Assembly: GCF_014648915.1 (NCBI RefSeq)
Contig: NZ_BMSA01000005.1
Coordinates: 62,001-126,000, forward strand
Reading direction: 5' to 3'
From: Streptomyces phaeofaciens
GTDB taxonomy: Bacteria > Actinomycetota > Actinomycetes > Streptomycetales > Streptomycetaceae
DNA: 64,000 nucleotides
Below the pieces are notes generated by a model. It was not told the DNA's origin and ran no database searches. It saw only the letters and a program-made list of their open reading frames with translations. The position numbers and the translations under genes are program-made. Shown here piece after piece: positions 24,440-33,172 of this stretch. Within the stretch, counting starts at the first letter, position 1; each line of letters opens with the position of its first letter.

Positions 24440-26696
24440 CGTCGGCCTCCGTGCCTTCGTCGCCGTCCGTACTCGTGGGCAGGCCCTGGCGGCCGCGTTC
24501 CAGACCTCGCTGGAAGGCGCCGAAGACGGCCCTCATCTCCTCGGCGTCGACTTCGCGCTCCGGGGTCGTGTCACGGGGTGGTGGCTCGGCGCGCAGCGGG
24601 GCGGCGAGCGATGCCTGCCGCACGCGCGTGGGCAGCGCCGCCCCCACGGGCCGTTCGGCCCCGCCGTGCCCGGCCGCGGGGGCCTTCGTGCGGACACCGG
24701 CCGTGCCCGGCGCCGGGGCCCGGTCGTGGCCGGCCGACGGCTCCCGCTCGCCGGGGGCGTGCGTGGCCGGGTCCGGGCCCTGCGGGGGCACGGCCGCCAG
24801 GACCGTGGACGGGAGCAGCACCACCGCGGTCGTACCGCCGTACGGGGAGTCCCGCAGGGTGACCTGGATGCCGTGGCGCGCCGCGAGGCGTCCGACGACG
24901 TAGAGGCCCAGCCGGTCGTGCCGGGTCGGGTCGAAGGCGTCCGGGTCGGTGAGGGTGCGCTGCGCGTCGGCGAGCTGGTCGGGGTCGAGGCCGAGACCCC
25001 GGTCGTCGATCTCCAGGACGAAACCGCCGGACACCCGGCCGGTGCGCAGGGTGACCTGGGTGTGGGGTGGTGAGAACACCGTGGCGTTCTCCAGCAGTTC
25101 GGCCATCAGGTGCGCCACGTCGGCCACCGCGTCCGCCGCGACACCGACCTCCGGCATCGGCGGGACGACGACACGCGTGTAGTCCTCGATCTCGCCGACG
25201 GCGGAGGACACCACGTCCGCCACCGGCACCGGCCGCCGCCATCTGCGCCCGGGTGCCGCGCCGGACAGGATGATCAGGCTCTCCGCGTGGCGGCGCATGC
25301 GGGTGGTGAGGTGATCGATCCGGAAGAGCTGGCCGAGCACCTCGGGGTCCTCGGTGCGCCGTTCCAGGGTGTCGACGAGCTTCAGCTGACGGTGGACCAG
25401 CGCCTGGTTGCGGCGGGCGATGTTGAGGAGCACGGCGAACAGTCCCCTGCGCAGGCCGGCCTGTGTGACGGCGGCCTCGACGGCGGCCAGGCGTGCGCTG
25501 TTGAAGGACCGGCCGACCTGGCCGATCTCGTCGTCCCGGCCCTCCTCGGCGGCCAGCGGCGGTGCCTCGGCGGCCGCGTCCACGTTCTCGCCGGCGCTCA
25601 GCCGCCGCATCACGTCGGGCAGCTGCCGGGCGGCCAGCAGGTCGGCGTCGTCCCGCAGGGTCTCCAGCCGCCGCGAGATGCGCCGCGCTCCGCGCACCGC
25701 GAACCACAGCGACAGCCCCACGGCGGACAGCCCGGCGACGCCGACCACGGCCGCCTTGGTCAGCTCGCGGTAGGCGAAGGCCCGCCCGCGGGTGGCCGAG
25801 TTCTCGGCGGACCGGGTGCACAGCTGCATGTAGCGCTTCACGGCGCGGTCGGTGGTGGTGCGCCAGGTGTCCGCCGCGACGGCCTTCCCGGCGCGCGCCG
25901 GACCCGCCCGCAGCAGGGCGTCCTCGCCCTCCACGAGCGAGCGGTGCAGGTCCCCTCGCTGGAAGTCCTCGAAGAGGGTGCGCGAGTCGGACGGCAGGTC
26001 CGGCACGTACGTCCGCTCGAAGACCCGCCGGTCCTCGATCGTCGCCGTCAGGGTGTCGTACTGCCGGTCGGTGAGGGTGCCGGCGGCGCGTGCCCCGGCG
26101 ACCAGGGCGTCCTCGCGGGAGACGAACTCCCTTACCCGTACGAGTTCGATGACGACCTGGGACTCGCGGGCGAGCTGTCCGGCCTGGAGGGCGGTGAGCG
26201 CGGACTGGGCGTCGAAGCCGGGTTCCACGAGGGCGCCGTACGCGGTGACGGCCCGGTCCCAGGTGAGCCTGCGGGACAGCACCCGGTCCCGGAGCGCGTC
26301 CAGTCCGTCGGCCGCGTGGAGCATCGCGTCCAGCGTCTGGCGTTGCCGGCCGGTCAGCCGGCCGCGGTCGCCGTCCCGGATCGCGTCGTGCATGGCGCTC
26401 ACGGCGCGGTCGGTGCGGCGCTGCTGGGCGAGGAGGTCTCCGGCGGTGGGCGTGTCGTGGGCCGCGCCGAGGTAGGCCGCCGAGAGCCGCCGTTCGATCT
26501 GGATCTGTCCGACGGCGGTGTCGACCGGGGTGCCGAAGTCCTCGTAGACGCCTTGGAGGCGGATCAGGGCGCGCAGCTCGCCCGTGACCGACACCATGGC
26601 GAAGCTCCACAGCGCCATCAGTGCTACGACCGGGGCGAGTGCGAGCGCCACGATCCGCGTGCGGACGGTGGTGGGTCGGCCGACGGGCCAGCGCAT
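24429..26696 (-). CDS. cvnA: conservon sensor histidine-kinase-like protein CvnA
   Basis: The 755-residue protein has a transmembrane helix at about 15-35 and an extracytoplasmic helical sensor of the nitrate/sulfonate (NIT-like) type. A second membrane helix follows near 325 (VVGVAGLSAVGLSLWFAV), then a HAMP-like segment. The C-terminal GHKL ATPase domain has an N-box (ELLENATVFSPP) and a G1 box (EIDDRGLGLD). A long Pro/Ala-rich tail follows. It senses an extracellular signal and controls the CvnB/C (normally D) complex. ATG 26696 was chosen because the 14 extra upstream residues lack a ribosome site. Confidence 0.9.
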   Translation of the reverse strand: MRWPVGRPTTVRTRIVALALAPVVALMALWSFAMVSVTGELRALIRLQGVYEDFGTPVDTAVGQIQIERRLSAAYLGAAHDTPTAGDLLAQQRRTDRAVSAMHDAIRDGDRGRLTGRQRQTLDAMLHAADGLDALRDRVLSRRLTWDRAVTAYGALVEPGFDAQSALTALQAGQLARESQVVIELVRVREFVSREDALVAGARAAGTLTDRQYDTLTATIEDRRVFERTYVPDLPSDSRTLFEDFQRGDLHRSLVEGEDALLRAGPARAGKAVAADTWRTTTDRAVKRYMQLCTRSAENSATRGRAFAYRELTKAAVVGVAGLSAVGLSLWFAVRGARRISRRLETLRDDADLLAARQLPDVMRRLSAGENVDAAAEAPPLAAEEGRDDEIGQVGRSFNSARLAAVEAAVTQAGLRRGLFAVLLNIARRNQALVHRQLKLVDTLERRTEDPEVLGQLFRIDHLTTRMRRHAESLIILSGAAPGRRWRRPVPVADVVSSAVGEIEDYTRVVVPPMPEVGVAADAVADVAHLMAELLENATVFSPPHTQVTLRTGRVSGGFVLEIDDRGLGLDPDQLADAQRTLTDPDAFDPTRHDRLGLYVVGRLAARHGIQVTLRDSPYGGTTAVVLLPSTVLAAVPPQGPDPATHAPGEREPSAGHDRAPAPGTAGVRTKAPAAGHGGAERPVGAALPTRVRQASLAAPLRAEPPPRDTTPEREVDAEEMRAVFGAFQRGLERGRQGLPTSTDGDEGTEADDAR

Positions 26697-26791
26697 GGGA
26701 TACCTGCCGGGGTTACCAGTCAGTAGAAAGTGCGGCACAAGCTACGGGACGATCACTCCGTCCCGCAACGGTTACCGCGGGTTACCTCCGG

Positions 26792-28252
26792 TCAGCAGTC
26801 GGGCACGGCGAACGTGGTGACCACCGCGGCGTGGTCCGAGGGCCAGTCGTTGTCCGCGACGTCGGGCCAGGGGCGCGGGGTGCCGGCGACCACCGTCCGG
26901 GAGTCGAGCACCGTCAGGCCGCCCCGGTGGAGCACGAAGTCGATCCGGTCCTGGGGTTCGGGGCGGCCCCCGCCGTCCTCGTGGTCGGTGTGCACCGGCG
27001 ACCAGGTGTGGCCGGGGTCCCGCGCGGGATCGGGGTGCGCCTCGCGGTAGGAGTCGGCGAAGCCCGCCGCCTCGGCCGCCGTCGTCACCGGCCACGCCAC
27101 GTCCGGCCGGTCGAGATGGGAGGGGCTGTTGAAGTCACCGGTCAGGACGGCGGGCCCGGTGGTGCCGATGCGGTGCAGCGCGTCCTCGATCCGTGCGAGC
27201 CGCCCCGCCTCGTGGGCGATCAGGGCGGGGGCCGAAAGCCCGTCGAAGGCGGCCTCGTAGGGGCCGTACGGCGCGCAGTCGAGGTGGGCCGTCCAGACGT
27301 CGACCTCGGTGCCCTCGGCCACCCGGACGCGGGCGCCGGCCGCCCCGTAGAAGCCGACGTCCGGGTCGCCGAGGCCGGCCGTGATCGGGTGGCGGCTGAT
27401 GATGCCGAGATTCTCGCCGGCCCGGTGCACGTGCCAGCCGAGGGCGTCGGCGAGCTCCTCGGCGGCCGTGCCGTACGTCTCCTGGAGGCCGACCACGTCC
27501 ACATCGGTCTCGGTGATGACCTTGAGCTGCTTGGCGCGGTGGTCCCGCACCTTGGTGCCGCCGTACCAGAGGTTCCAGGTCATCACGCGCAGCCGGTGCG
27601 GCAGCAGGGAGCGCAGGCCGGTGACGGTGACGCCCTCCAGGCTGCTCAGCACGGTCCGGCCGGGCGCGGGCGCGATGGGCGCGAGCGAGGGCACGGCGAG
27701 GACGGCGCAGCCGGCCGCCTCGGCGGAGGCGACCCCCGTCTCGGTGTCCTCGACGGCCACACAGGCCGCCGGGTCGACGCCCAGGGCACGGCAGGCGGCG
27801 AGGTAGGGGTCGGGGGCGGGCTTGGTGAAGGCGGTGTCGTCGGCGGTGACGGAGACGGCGAAGCGGCTCGCGCCGAGGGCGGCCAGGACGGTGTCGGCGA
27901 CGGACCGGGGGGAGGCGGTCACCAGGGCGGTGGGCACATCCGCCCGGGCCAGGGCGTCGAGCAGGCGGAGCGCGCCGGGGCGGGGGGCGATGCCGGCGCG
28001 GACGCGGTCGGCGAACTCGCGGTGCAGCTCCCGCGCGAGGGCGGCGGCCGGGGTGCCCGTGGCGGCGGCCAGCCAGTCGGCGGTGTGCTCGACCGGGCGG
28101 CCGAGCACGTCCGGCCGGTCCGCCTCGGTCAGCGCCCGGCCGGCCACCTGCTCCACCGCCTCCCACCACAGCCGCTCGGTGTCGACGAGCGTGCCGTCCA
28201 TGTCGAACAGGACGGCCTGGAGGGGGAGTCGAGTCACGGTTCTCTCTTTCAT
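26792..28252 (-). CDS. HAD phosphatase-EEP phosphodiesterase fusion
   Basis: This 486-residue protein joins two hydrolases. Residues about 10-215 are a HAD phosphatase (nucleophile motif LFDMDGTLVDT with Asp17/Asp19, VTASPRS, and KPAPDPYLAA). Residues about 220-483 are an endonuclease/exonuclease/phosphatase domain with Asn227, Glu258 (LQET), His323 (TAHLD), GDFN (372-375), DRIDF and SDH (472-474). No signal peptide is present, so both act in the cytosol. A phosphodiesterase fused to a phosphomonoesterase could strip phosphate from an imported diester. It is the last gene of the ABC operon. ATG 28252 has a poor ribosome site; GTG 28237 is an alternative. Confidence 0.85.
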   Translation of the reverse strand: MKERTVTRLPLQAVLFDMDGTLVDTERLWWEAVEQVAGRALTEADRPDVLGRPVEHTADWLAAATGTPAAALARELHREFADRVRAGIAPRPGALRLLDALARADVPTALVTASPRSVADTVLAALGASRFAVSVTADDTAFTKPAPDPYLAACRALGVDPAACVAVEDTETGVASAEAAGCAVLAVPSLAPIAPAPGRTVLSSLEGVTVTGLRSLLPHRLRVMTWNLWYGGTKVRDHRAKQLKVITETDVDVVGLQETYGTAAEELADALGWHVHRAGENLGIISRHPITAGLGDPDVGFYGAAGARVRVAEGTEVDVWTAHLDCAPYGPYEAAFDGLSAPALIAHEAGRLARIEDALHRIGTTGPAVLTGDFNSPSHLDRPDVAWPVTTAAEAAGFADSYREAHPDPARDPGHTWSPVHTDHEDGGGRPEPQDRIDFVLHRGGLTVLDSRTVVAGTPRPWPDVADNDWPSDHAAVVTTFAVPDC

Positions 28253-28282
28253 GGGTCGTGGGGGGAGTCGTGTCCGTGGGGA

Positions 28283-29344
28283 TCAGGCGGTACGTTCCGC
28301 CACCAGCACCGGCCGCCGGGGCAGGGACACCCGCACCGCGGCGCCCGCGCCCAGCCCGGTGGCCTCGTGTGCGGGCAGATCGGCCTTGGCCTCGGTGCCG
28401 TCGGCCAGCCGGACGGTGACGCGGACGGCCGCGCCCAGGAACGAGGTGGCGATCACGCGGGCGTCGCCTTCGTCGTCGGCGCGCACCCCGATCGCCTCGG
28501 GCCGGACGAGGACGTCGACCTCGGGCCCCGCCGCCACCGGCCCGTCGACCGGCAGCCGCTGCCCGAGCACCTCGACCTCGCCGCCGGTCAGCCGGCCCGG
28601 GAGCCGGCTCATCGTCCCGACGAACTCGGCGACGAAGGGCGTGGCGGGCCGTGCGTACAGCTCGGCCGGCGCCGCGCACTGTTCGAGCCGTCCGGCGTGC
28701 ATCACGGCGACCTGGTCCGCCATGGACAGGGCCTCCTCCTGGTCGTGGGTGACGAACAGGGTGGTGATGCCCAGCTCCAGCTGGAGCCGCCGGATCTCCT
28801 CGCGCAGGGTGAGCCGCACCTTGGCGTCGAGCGCCGACAGCGGTTCGTCGAGGAGCAGGACCCGGGGGCGCAGGGCGAGGGCGCGGGCCAGGGCGACGCG
28901 CTGCTGCTGGCCGCCGGAGAGCTGGTGCGGGTAGCGCCCGCCCTGGTCGGTGAGCCCGACCAGTTCCAGCAACTCGGCGGCGCGGGACCGCCGTTCAACG
29001 GTGCGGACCTTCCGCATCCGCAGCCCGAAGGCCACGTTGTCGACCGCGTCGAGATGCGGGAAGAGGCTGTACGACTGGAAGACCATCCCGGCGTCGCGGC
29101 GGTGGGCCGGGACGCGGGTCACGTCCTCGCCGTCGACCAGCACCGCACCGGAGTCCGGATGCTCGAAGCCGGCGAGCATCCGCAGTGCGGTGGTCTTGCC
29201 GCAGCCGGACGGGCCGAGCAGGGCGAGGAGTTCACCCGGCCGGACGGTCAGGTCGAGGCCGTCGAGGGCCACGGTCGGCCCGAACTCCCGGCGCAGGCCG
29301 CGGAATTCGACCGTCGCTGCCTTCTGGGTCGTGGTCACGGTCAT
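28283..29344 (-). CDS. ABC importer ATP-binding subunit (PotA/FbpC-like)
   Basis: The 353-residue ATPase has Walker A GPSGCGKT (44-51), signature LSGGQQQR (142-149), Walker B LLLDEP (163-168), a switch His in LFVTHDQEEA, and a C-terminal TOBE-like regulatory region from about 240. This is the CUT/PotA-type importer ATPase. It lies 30 nt before the HAD-EEP gene and 6 nt after the second permease, in one operon with both permeases and the binding protein. Confidence 0.92.
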   Translation of the reverse strand: MTVTTTQKAATVEFRGLRREFGPTVALDGLDLTVRPGELLALLGPSGCGKTTALRMLAGFEHPDSGAVLVDGEDVTRVPAHRRDAGMVFQSYSLFPHLDAVDNVAFGLRMRKVRTVERRSRAAELLELVGLTDQGGRYPHQLSGGQQQRVALARALALRPRVLLLDEPLSALDAKVRLTLREEIRRLQLELGITTLFVTHDQEEALSMADQVAVMHAGRLEQCAAPAELYARPATPFVAEFVGTMSRLPGRLTGGEVEVLGQRLPVDGPVAAGPEVDVLVRPEAIGVRADDEGDARVIATSFLGAAVRVTVRLADGTEAKADLPAHEATGLGAGAAVRVSLPRRPVLVAERTA

Positions 29345-29350
29345 GGTGGT

Positions 29351-30163
29351 TCATCCCCGGGAGGTAGTACGGGTACGTCCGCCGACGCCGGCGAGCGCGA
29401 GGAGCAGGACCCACGTCACGAGCAGGCTGAGCACGGACACGGCGACGGACAGCTGGGCCTGGGAGCCGCTGACGTTCACGATCCACACGGCGAAGGGCCG
29501 GAAGCCCAGCAGCTGCGCGACGGTGAACTCGCCGAGGACCAGGGCCAGCGTGAGGAAGGACGCGTTGAGCAGCGCGCCGCGCAGATTGGGCAGCACCGCC
29601 CGCACGAGCGCCTGCGGCCAGCCGGCCCCGCAGCTGCGGGCGGCCTCGACGAGGGTGCGGACGTCGACGGCGCGCAGCCCCGCGTCCAGCGCCCGGTACA
29701 CGAACGGCAGCGCCATGACGACGTACGCCAGGACGAGGACGACGGGGAAGTCCGGGTTCTGGATCGCCACGAAGGTCTGGAACAGCGGCGTCCGGGAGAG
29801 GTGTTCGGGACCCCATTTCAGGACCGTGCCGAGGCCGGCCACGAACGCGATCGGCGGCACGACCAGCGGCAGCGAGCACACCACCTCCACGACCGGCCGC
29901 AGCCGGGGCGCGCCGAGCCGCAGCGCGACCATGGCGGGCACCATCAGCAGCAGGACGACGGCGATGGTCGCGGCGGCCAGCTCCAGCGAGAGCAGCAGAC
30001 TGGAGGTGAAACCGTCGGTGGAGACGATCCGGGTGTAGGCGTCGAAGGTGATCCCCTGCCCGGGCACGTCGACCGTGAAGACCACGGAGGCGGCCAGCGG
30101 GAGAAGGAAGTACAGGCCGGCGAGGCCGAGCACGCCCCAGCGCCACAGGTTCAGGCGAGCCAT
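29351..30163 (-). CDS. ABC importer permease subunit 2
   Basis: A 270-residue permease with six predicted helices and the EAA-loop motif EAARSCGAGWPQALVRAVLP characteristic of binding-protein-dependent importers. AAGGAG stands 7-8 nt before ATG 30163, and its first codons overlap the end of the other permease gene by 13 nt. Longer frames upstream of this ATG read back through that gene out of frame and were rejected. It belongs to the spermidine/iron/2-aminoethylphosphonate class of importers. Confidence 0.9.
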   Translation of the reverse strand: MARLNLWRWGVLGLAGLYFLLPLAASVVFTVDVPGQGITFDAYTRIVSTDGFTSSLLLSLELAAATIAVVLLLMVPAMVALRLGAPRLRPVVEVVCSLPLVVPPIAFVAGLGTVLKWGPEHLSRTPLFQTFVAIQNPDFPVVLVLAYVVMALPFVYRALDAGLRAVDVRTLVEAARSCGAGWPQALVRAVLPNLRGALLNASFLTLALVLGEFTVAQLLGFRPFAVWIVNVSGSQAQLSVAVSVLSLLVTWVLLLALAGVGGRTRTTSRG

Positions 30164-31047
30164 CGCGCGCTCCTTCGCTGAAGGGGCAGGTACACGGCCA
30201 TGACCAGGCCCGCGACCAGGACCATGTCGAGGCTGAGGGCGAGCGCCACGTTCTCCTGCCCGACCAGCACATTGCCCGAGATCGCGTCGGCGATCTGGAG
30301 GGTGACCAGCGGGATCGAGCTGCCGACCATGGCGGCGGCGGTGGCGTACGCCGCGAAGGCGCTGCCGAAGAGCAGGACGAGACCGCCGAGCAGCGAGGGC
30401 AGCAGGACCGGCAGGGCCACATGCCGCCAGTACTGCGCGGGAGTCGCCCCGTTGTTCTGCGCGGCCTCGCGCCACTGGGTGCGCAGGCCCTCCAGGGCGG
30501 GGGTGATGGTGAGGACCATCAGCGGGATCAGGAAGTACAGGTAGACGATGACCAGTCCCCAGAAGCTGTAGAGGTCCCAGCCCTTGTCGGTCAGGCCCAG
30601 GTGCCGGGTGAGCACGCCCGCGTTGCCGAGGGTGGCGACGAACGCGAAGGCCAGCGGCACCCCGCCGAAGTTGGCGAGCACACCGGACGCGGTGAGCACG
30701 GCCTGGCGCAGCGCGGGGAACCGGGAGGTCACCACGGCCTGGGCCAGCGGGAGCCCGAGGAGCGCGCCCAGGGCGGCCGACACGGCGGACAGCTTGACGC
30801 TGCCGAGCAGGGCCGTGAGGTACGCCCCCCGGAGCGAGGCCGTCAGGTTGTCCGCCGTGTACGCGGTGGCGCCGGTGGCCGGGTCCTTGACGGTGAACGC
30901 GCCGTCCAGCATGGCCAGGGCGGGCAGGCCGAAGGCGAGCGCGGTGAAGGCGAGCAGCGGGACGACGGCGATCCAGCCGAGCGACCGGCGCCGCCGCCGC
31001 GGTGCGGCAGCGGACACCGTGTCGGCCCGTACGGCGGTGGCCGTCAT
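30151..31047 (-). CDS. ABC importer permease subunit 1
   Basis: A 298-residue permease. An arginine-rich cytosolic N-terminus (PRRRRRS) precedes six helices. The EAA loop is EAAQNNGATPAQYWRHVALP, the coupling site for the ATPase. ATG 31047 overlaps the stop of the binding-protein gene by 4 nt (ATGA), giving translational coupling. With the second permease it forms the heterodimeric membrane channel. Confidence 0.9.
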   Translation of the reverse strand: MTATAVRADTVSAAAPRRRRRSLGWIAVVPLLAFTALAFGLPALAMLDGAFTVKDPATGATAYTADNLTASLRGAYLTALLGSVKLSAVSAALGALLGLPLAQAVVTSRFPALRQAVLTASGVLANFGGVPLAFAFVATLGNAGVLTRHLGLTDKGWDLYSFWGLVIVYLYFLIPLMVLTITPALEGLRTQWREAAQNNGATPAQYWRHVALPVLLPSLLGGLVLLFGSAFAAYATAAAMVGSSIPLVTLQIADAISGNVLVGQENVALALSLDMVLVAGLVMAVYLPLQRRSARWLA

Positions 31048-32201
31048 CCGGAGACGGCCTTCGCCCAGCCCTGCGCGAGGACCGTCTTGGCCTTGCTCTG
31101 CTGGTCCTCGGTCGGGAAGGCGGGGGTCCCGGAGACCTCGGGGAGCTTGGCGGCGGCGGTCTTGTCGAGGGTGCCGGCCTGGTCCATGGCGGTCATCAGG
31201 ACCGGCCGGGCGTACCCCGCGAGCCAGAGGTTCTGGCCCTCGGCGCTGTACAGGTACTCCTGCCACAGGCGGGCGGCCGCGGGGTGCGGGGCGTCCTTGT
31301 TGATGGCCTGGGAGTAGTACTGGGAGAACTGGCCGTCGCTGGGCACCGACACCTTCCAGTCGACGCCCTTGGAGGTGAACTCGTCGGCGTAGCCGGCGTT
31401 GAGGTAGTCCCAGTCGATGCTGATCGGGGTCTCGCCCTTCTCGACGGTCGCCGGGGTGGACTCGACCGGCGTGTAGTTGCCGTTCTTCTTCAGCTCCGCG
31501 AAGAAGTCGAGGCCGGGCTGGATGTCGTCGAAGGAGCCGCCGTTCGCGAGGGCCGCCGCGTAGACGCCGCCGAAGGCGGAGCCGGACTTGGTGGGGTTGC
31601 CGTTGAGGGCGACCTGGCCCTTGTACTGCGGCTTCAGCAGGTCGGCGAAGGTCGTCGGGCAGGTCTTGACCCGCTTGGCGTCGCAGCCGATGGAGATGTA
31701 GCCGCCGTAGTCGTTGTACCAGCGGCCCTGAGCGTCCTTCTGGCCCTGGGGGATGTCGGCGAAGGCGGCCACCTCGTACGGCGCGAGCAGCCCCTGCTGG
31801 GCCGCGCTGAGCGCGAAGGAGCTGCCGAGGTCGAGGACGTCCGGCGCGCGGTCCTGGCCCTTGCGGGAGGTCACGGCGTTGATCTCGTCCTGGCTGGAGC
31901 CGTCGGGGTTCTCGACCTCGATCTTGATGCCGTACTTCTTCTGGAAACCGTCGATGAGGGCGCCGTAGTTGGCCCAGTCGCGGGGCAGCGCGATGGCGTT
32001 GAGCGTGCCCTCCTTCTTGGCCGCCTTCACGAGGGCGTCCATGCCGCCGAGGTCGGCGGCGGAGGTGGCGGTGGCGGCGTTCTTGCCGTCGGCGGTGGTG
32101 GAGTCGGTGTCGGGGGCGGCGCCACAGGCGCTCAGAGCGAGTACGGCGACGACGGCGAGGGCACCGCCACGGACGGCGGTTCTCGGCAGGTGCACGGTCA
32201 C
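31044..32201 (-). CDS. ABC importer substrate-binding lipoprotein
   Basis: The 385-residue protein has a lipoprotein signal with lipobox LSAC (Cys26) and a family-1/PotD-like extracellular binding fold: LDLGSSFALSAAQQGLLAPY, SIGCDAKRVKTCPTTFADLL, and TPISIDWDYLNAGYADEF. Relatives bind Fe3+, polyamines or 2-aminoethylphosphonate; the ligand cannot be read from the sequence. GTG 32201 is preceded by TGGAGA. It is the first gene of the operon and is divergent from a GntR regulator, with a large palindrome in its leader. Confidence 0.9.
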   Translation of the reverse strand: MTVHLPRTAVRGGALAVVAVLALSACGAAPDTDSTTADGKNAATATSAADLGGMDALVKAAKKEGTLNAIALPRDWANYGALIDGFQKKYGIKIEVENPDGSSQDEINAVTSRKGQDRAPDVLDLGSSFALSAAQQGLLAPYEVAAFADIPQGQKDAQGRWYNDYGGYISIGCDAKRVKTCPTTFADLLKPQYKGQVALNGNPTKSGSAFGGVYAAALANGGSFDDIQPGLDFFAELKKNGNYTPVESTPATVEKGETPISIDWDYLNAGYADEFTSKGVDWKVSVPSDGQFSQYYSQAINKDAPHPAAARLWQEYLYSAEGQNLWLAGYARPVLMTAMDQAGTLDKTAAAKLPEVSGTPAFPTEDQQSKAKTVLAQGWAKAVSG

Positions 32202-32235
32202 GGCTTCTCCAGGGGACGCGCGAGAATGCAGGAGA

Positions 32236-32267
32236 TGAGGCGAACTTGTCTGAACAAGTTGGCCTCA
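32236..32267. promoter_or_regulatory. 32-bp imperfect palindrome upstream of the ABC operon
   Basis: Inner arms AACTTGT (32243-32249) and ACAAGTT (32254-32260) surround CTGA. Outer arms TGAGGC (32236-32241) and GCCTCA (32262-32267) extend the symmetry, leaving one central mismatch pair (G-G). It lies 35 bp upstream of the binding-protein start and is the best candidate operator for the divergent GntR repressor. Confidence 0.7.
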
Positions 32268-32368
32268 GTACGCACGCCGCTGGTGTCCCCTCCGTAAACA
32301 CTGGTGAAACCCTGAGCCCTGATTTCGCGCACAGTTACGGTCGGCGCCGAGCCGCGCCGCGGGTCGAC

Positions 32369-32396
32369 TAGGCTGGTCAGACTGTGTACAGCAGTC
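32369..32396 (+). promoter_or_regulatory. gntR promoter with overlapping inverted repeat
   Basis: TAGGCT (32369-32374) is a good -10 hexamer. Immediately downstream GACTG (32380-32384) and CAGTC (32392-32396) form an inverted repeat around TGTACAG, covering the transcription start. This fits autorepression of the GntR gene, though no convincing -35 is visible. Confidence 0.5.
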
Positions 32397-32412
32397 GACT
32401 CAGAGGGGAAGT

Positions 32413-33153
32413 ATGGCGGCGCGACACGAGGAGATCGCCGACGAACTGCGCAGGGCGATCGACCGCGAGGAGTACGCGGTCGGGGCGCTGCTGCCCGCCG
32501 AGACGGACCTCGCGACCCGGTACGGCGTCTCGCGCGGCACGGTCCGCCAGGCCGTCGCCGCGCTGACCTCCGAGGGGCTGATCGGCTCCCGCCAGGGCGC
32601 CCGCCGGGTGGTGCTCGCCAGCCGTCGCAGCCAGAGCTTCGCCGAACTGCGCAGTTTCGCCCAGTGGGCGCGCGCGATGGGCCGCGCGGCGACCGGCCGG
32701 GTGGTCGCACAGGAGTACCGGCCGGCCGGCACCGAGGACGCCGTACGGCTCCAACTGCGGGCAGGGACCCCGGTGCTGCACGTGCTGCGGGTGCGCGGGC
32801 TGGACGGCGAACCGGTTCTCCTGGAGCGGACCGTGTACGCCGACTGGATCGCCGCCGCCGTCGAGCCGATCGAGCCGGACTGCGCCTCGGTGACGCAGCG
32901 CCTCCTGGACGACACCGGTCTGGTCTTCGCCTACGGCGAGCACGTCATCGACGCGGTGGCGGCGGGGGCGCAGGACGCCGAGCTGCTCGGGGTCCGCCGC
33001 ACGAGTCCGCTGCTGCGGGTGCGACGGGTGACGACCACCTACGAGGGCCGGCCGGTGGAGTGGTCGGACGACCGGTACCGGTCGGACGCGGTGAGCTTCA
33101 GCGTGCACAACTCGATCGGCAACAACGCGCTGGCGCGCAAGACGGCGGAGTAG
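32413..33153 (+). CDS. GntR-family (HutC/UTRA-type) regulator
   Basis: The 246-residue protein has an N-terminal winged helix (about 5-70; LLPAETDLATRYGVSRGTVR is the recognition region) and a C-terminal UTRA ligand-binding domain (about 90-235; VLHVLRVRGLDGEPVLLERT, and VEWSDDRYRSDAVSF near the end). It is divergent from the ABC importer-HAD-EEP operon and probably represses it until the imported compound or a derivative is bound. The start lies close behind a TAGGCT -10 and an inverted repeat, suggesting autoregulation. Confidence 0.9.
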   Translation: MAARHEEIADELRRAIDREEYAVGALLPAETDLATRYGVSRGTVRQAVAALTSEGLIGSRQGARRVVLASRRSQSFAELRSFAQWARAMGRAATGRVVAQEYRPAGTEDAVRLQLRAGTPVLHVLRVRGLDGEPVLLERTVYADWIAAAVEPIEPDCASVTQRLLDDTGLVFAYGEHVIDAVAAGAQDAELLGVRRTSPLLRVRRVTTTYEGRPVEWSDDRYRSDAVSFSVHNSIGNNALARKTAE

Positions 33154-33172
33154 CGCGCGGCCGCGGCGCCTC

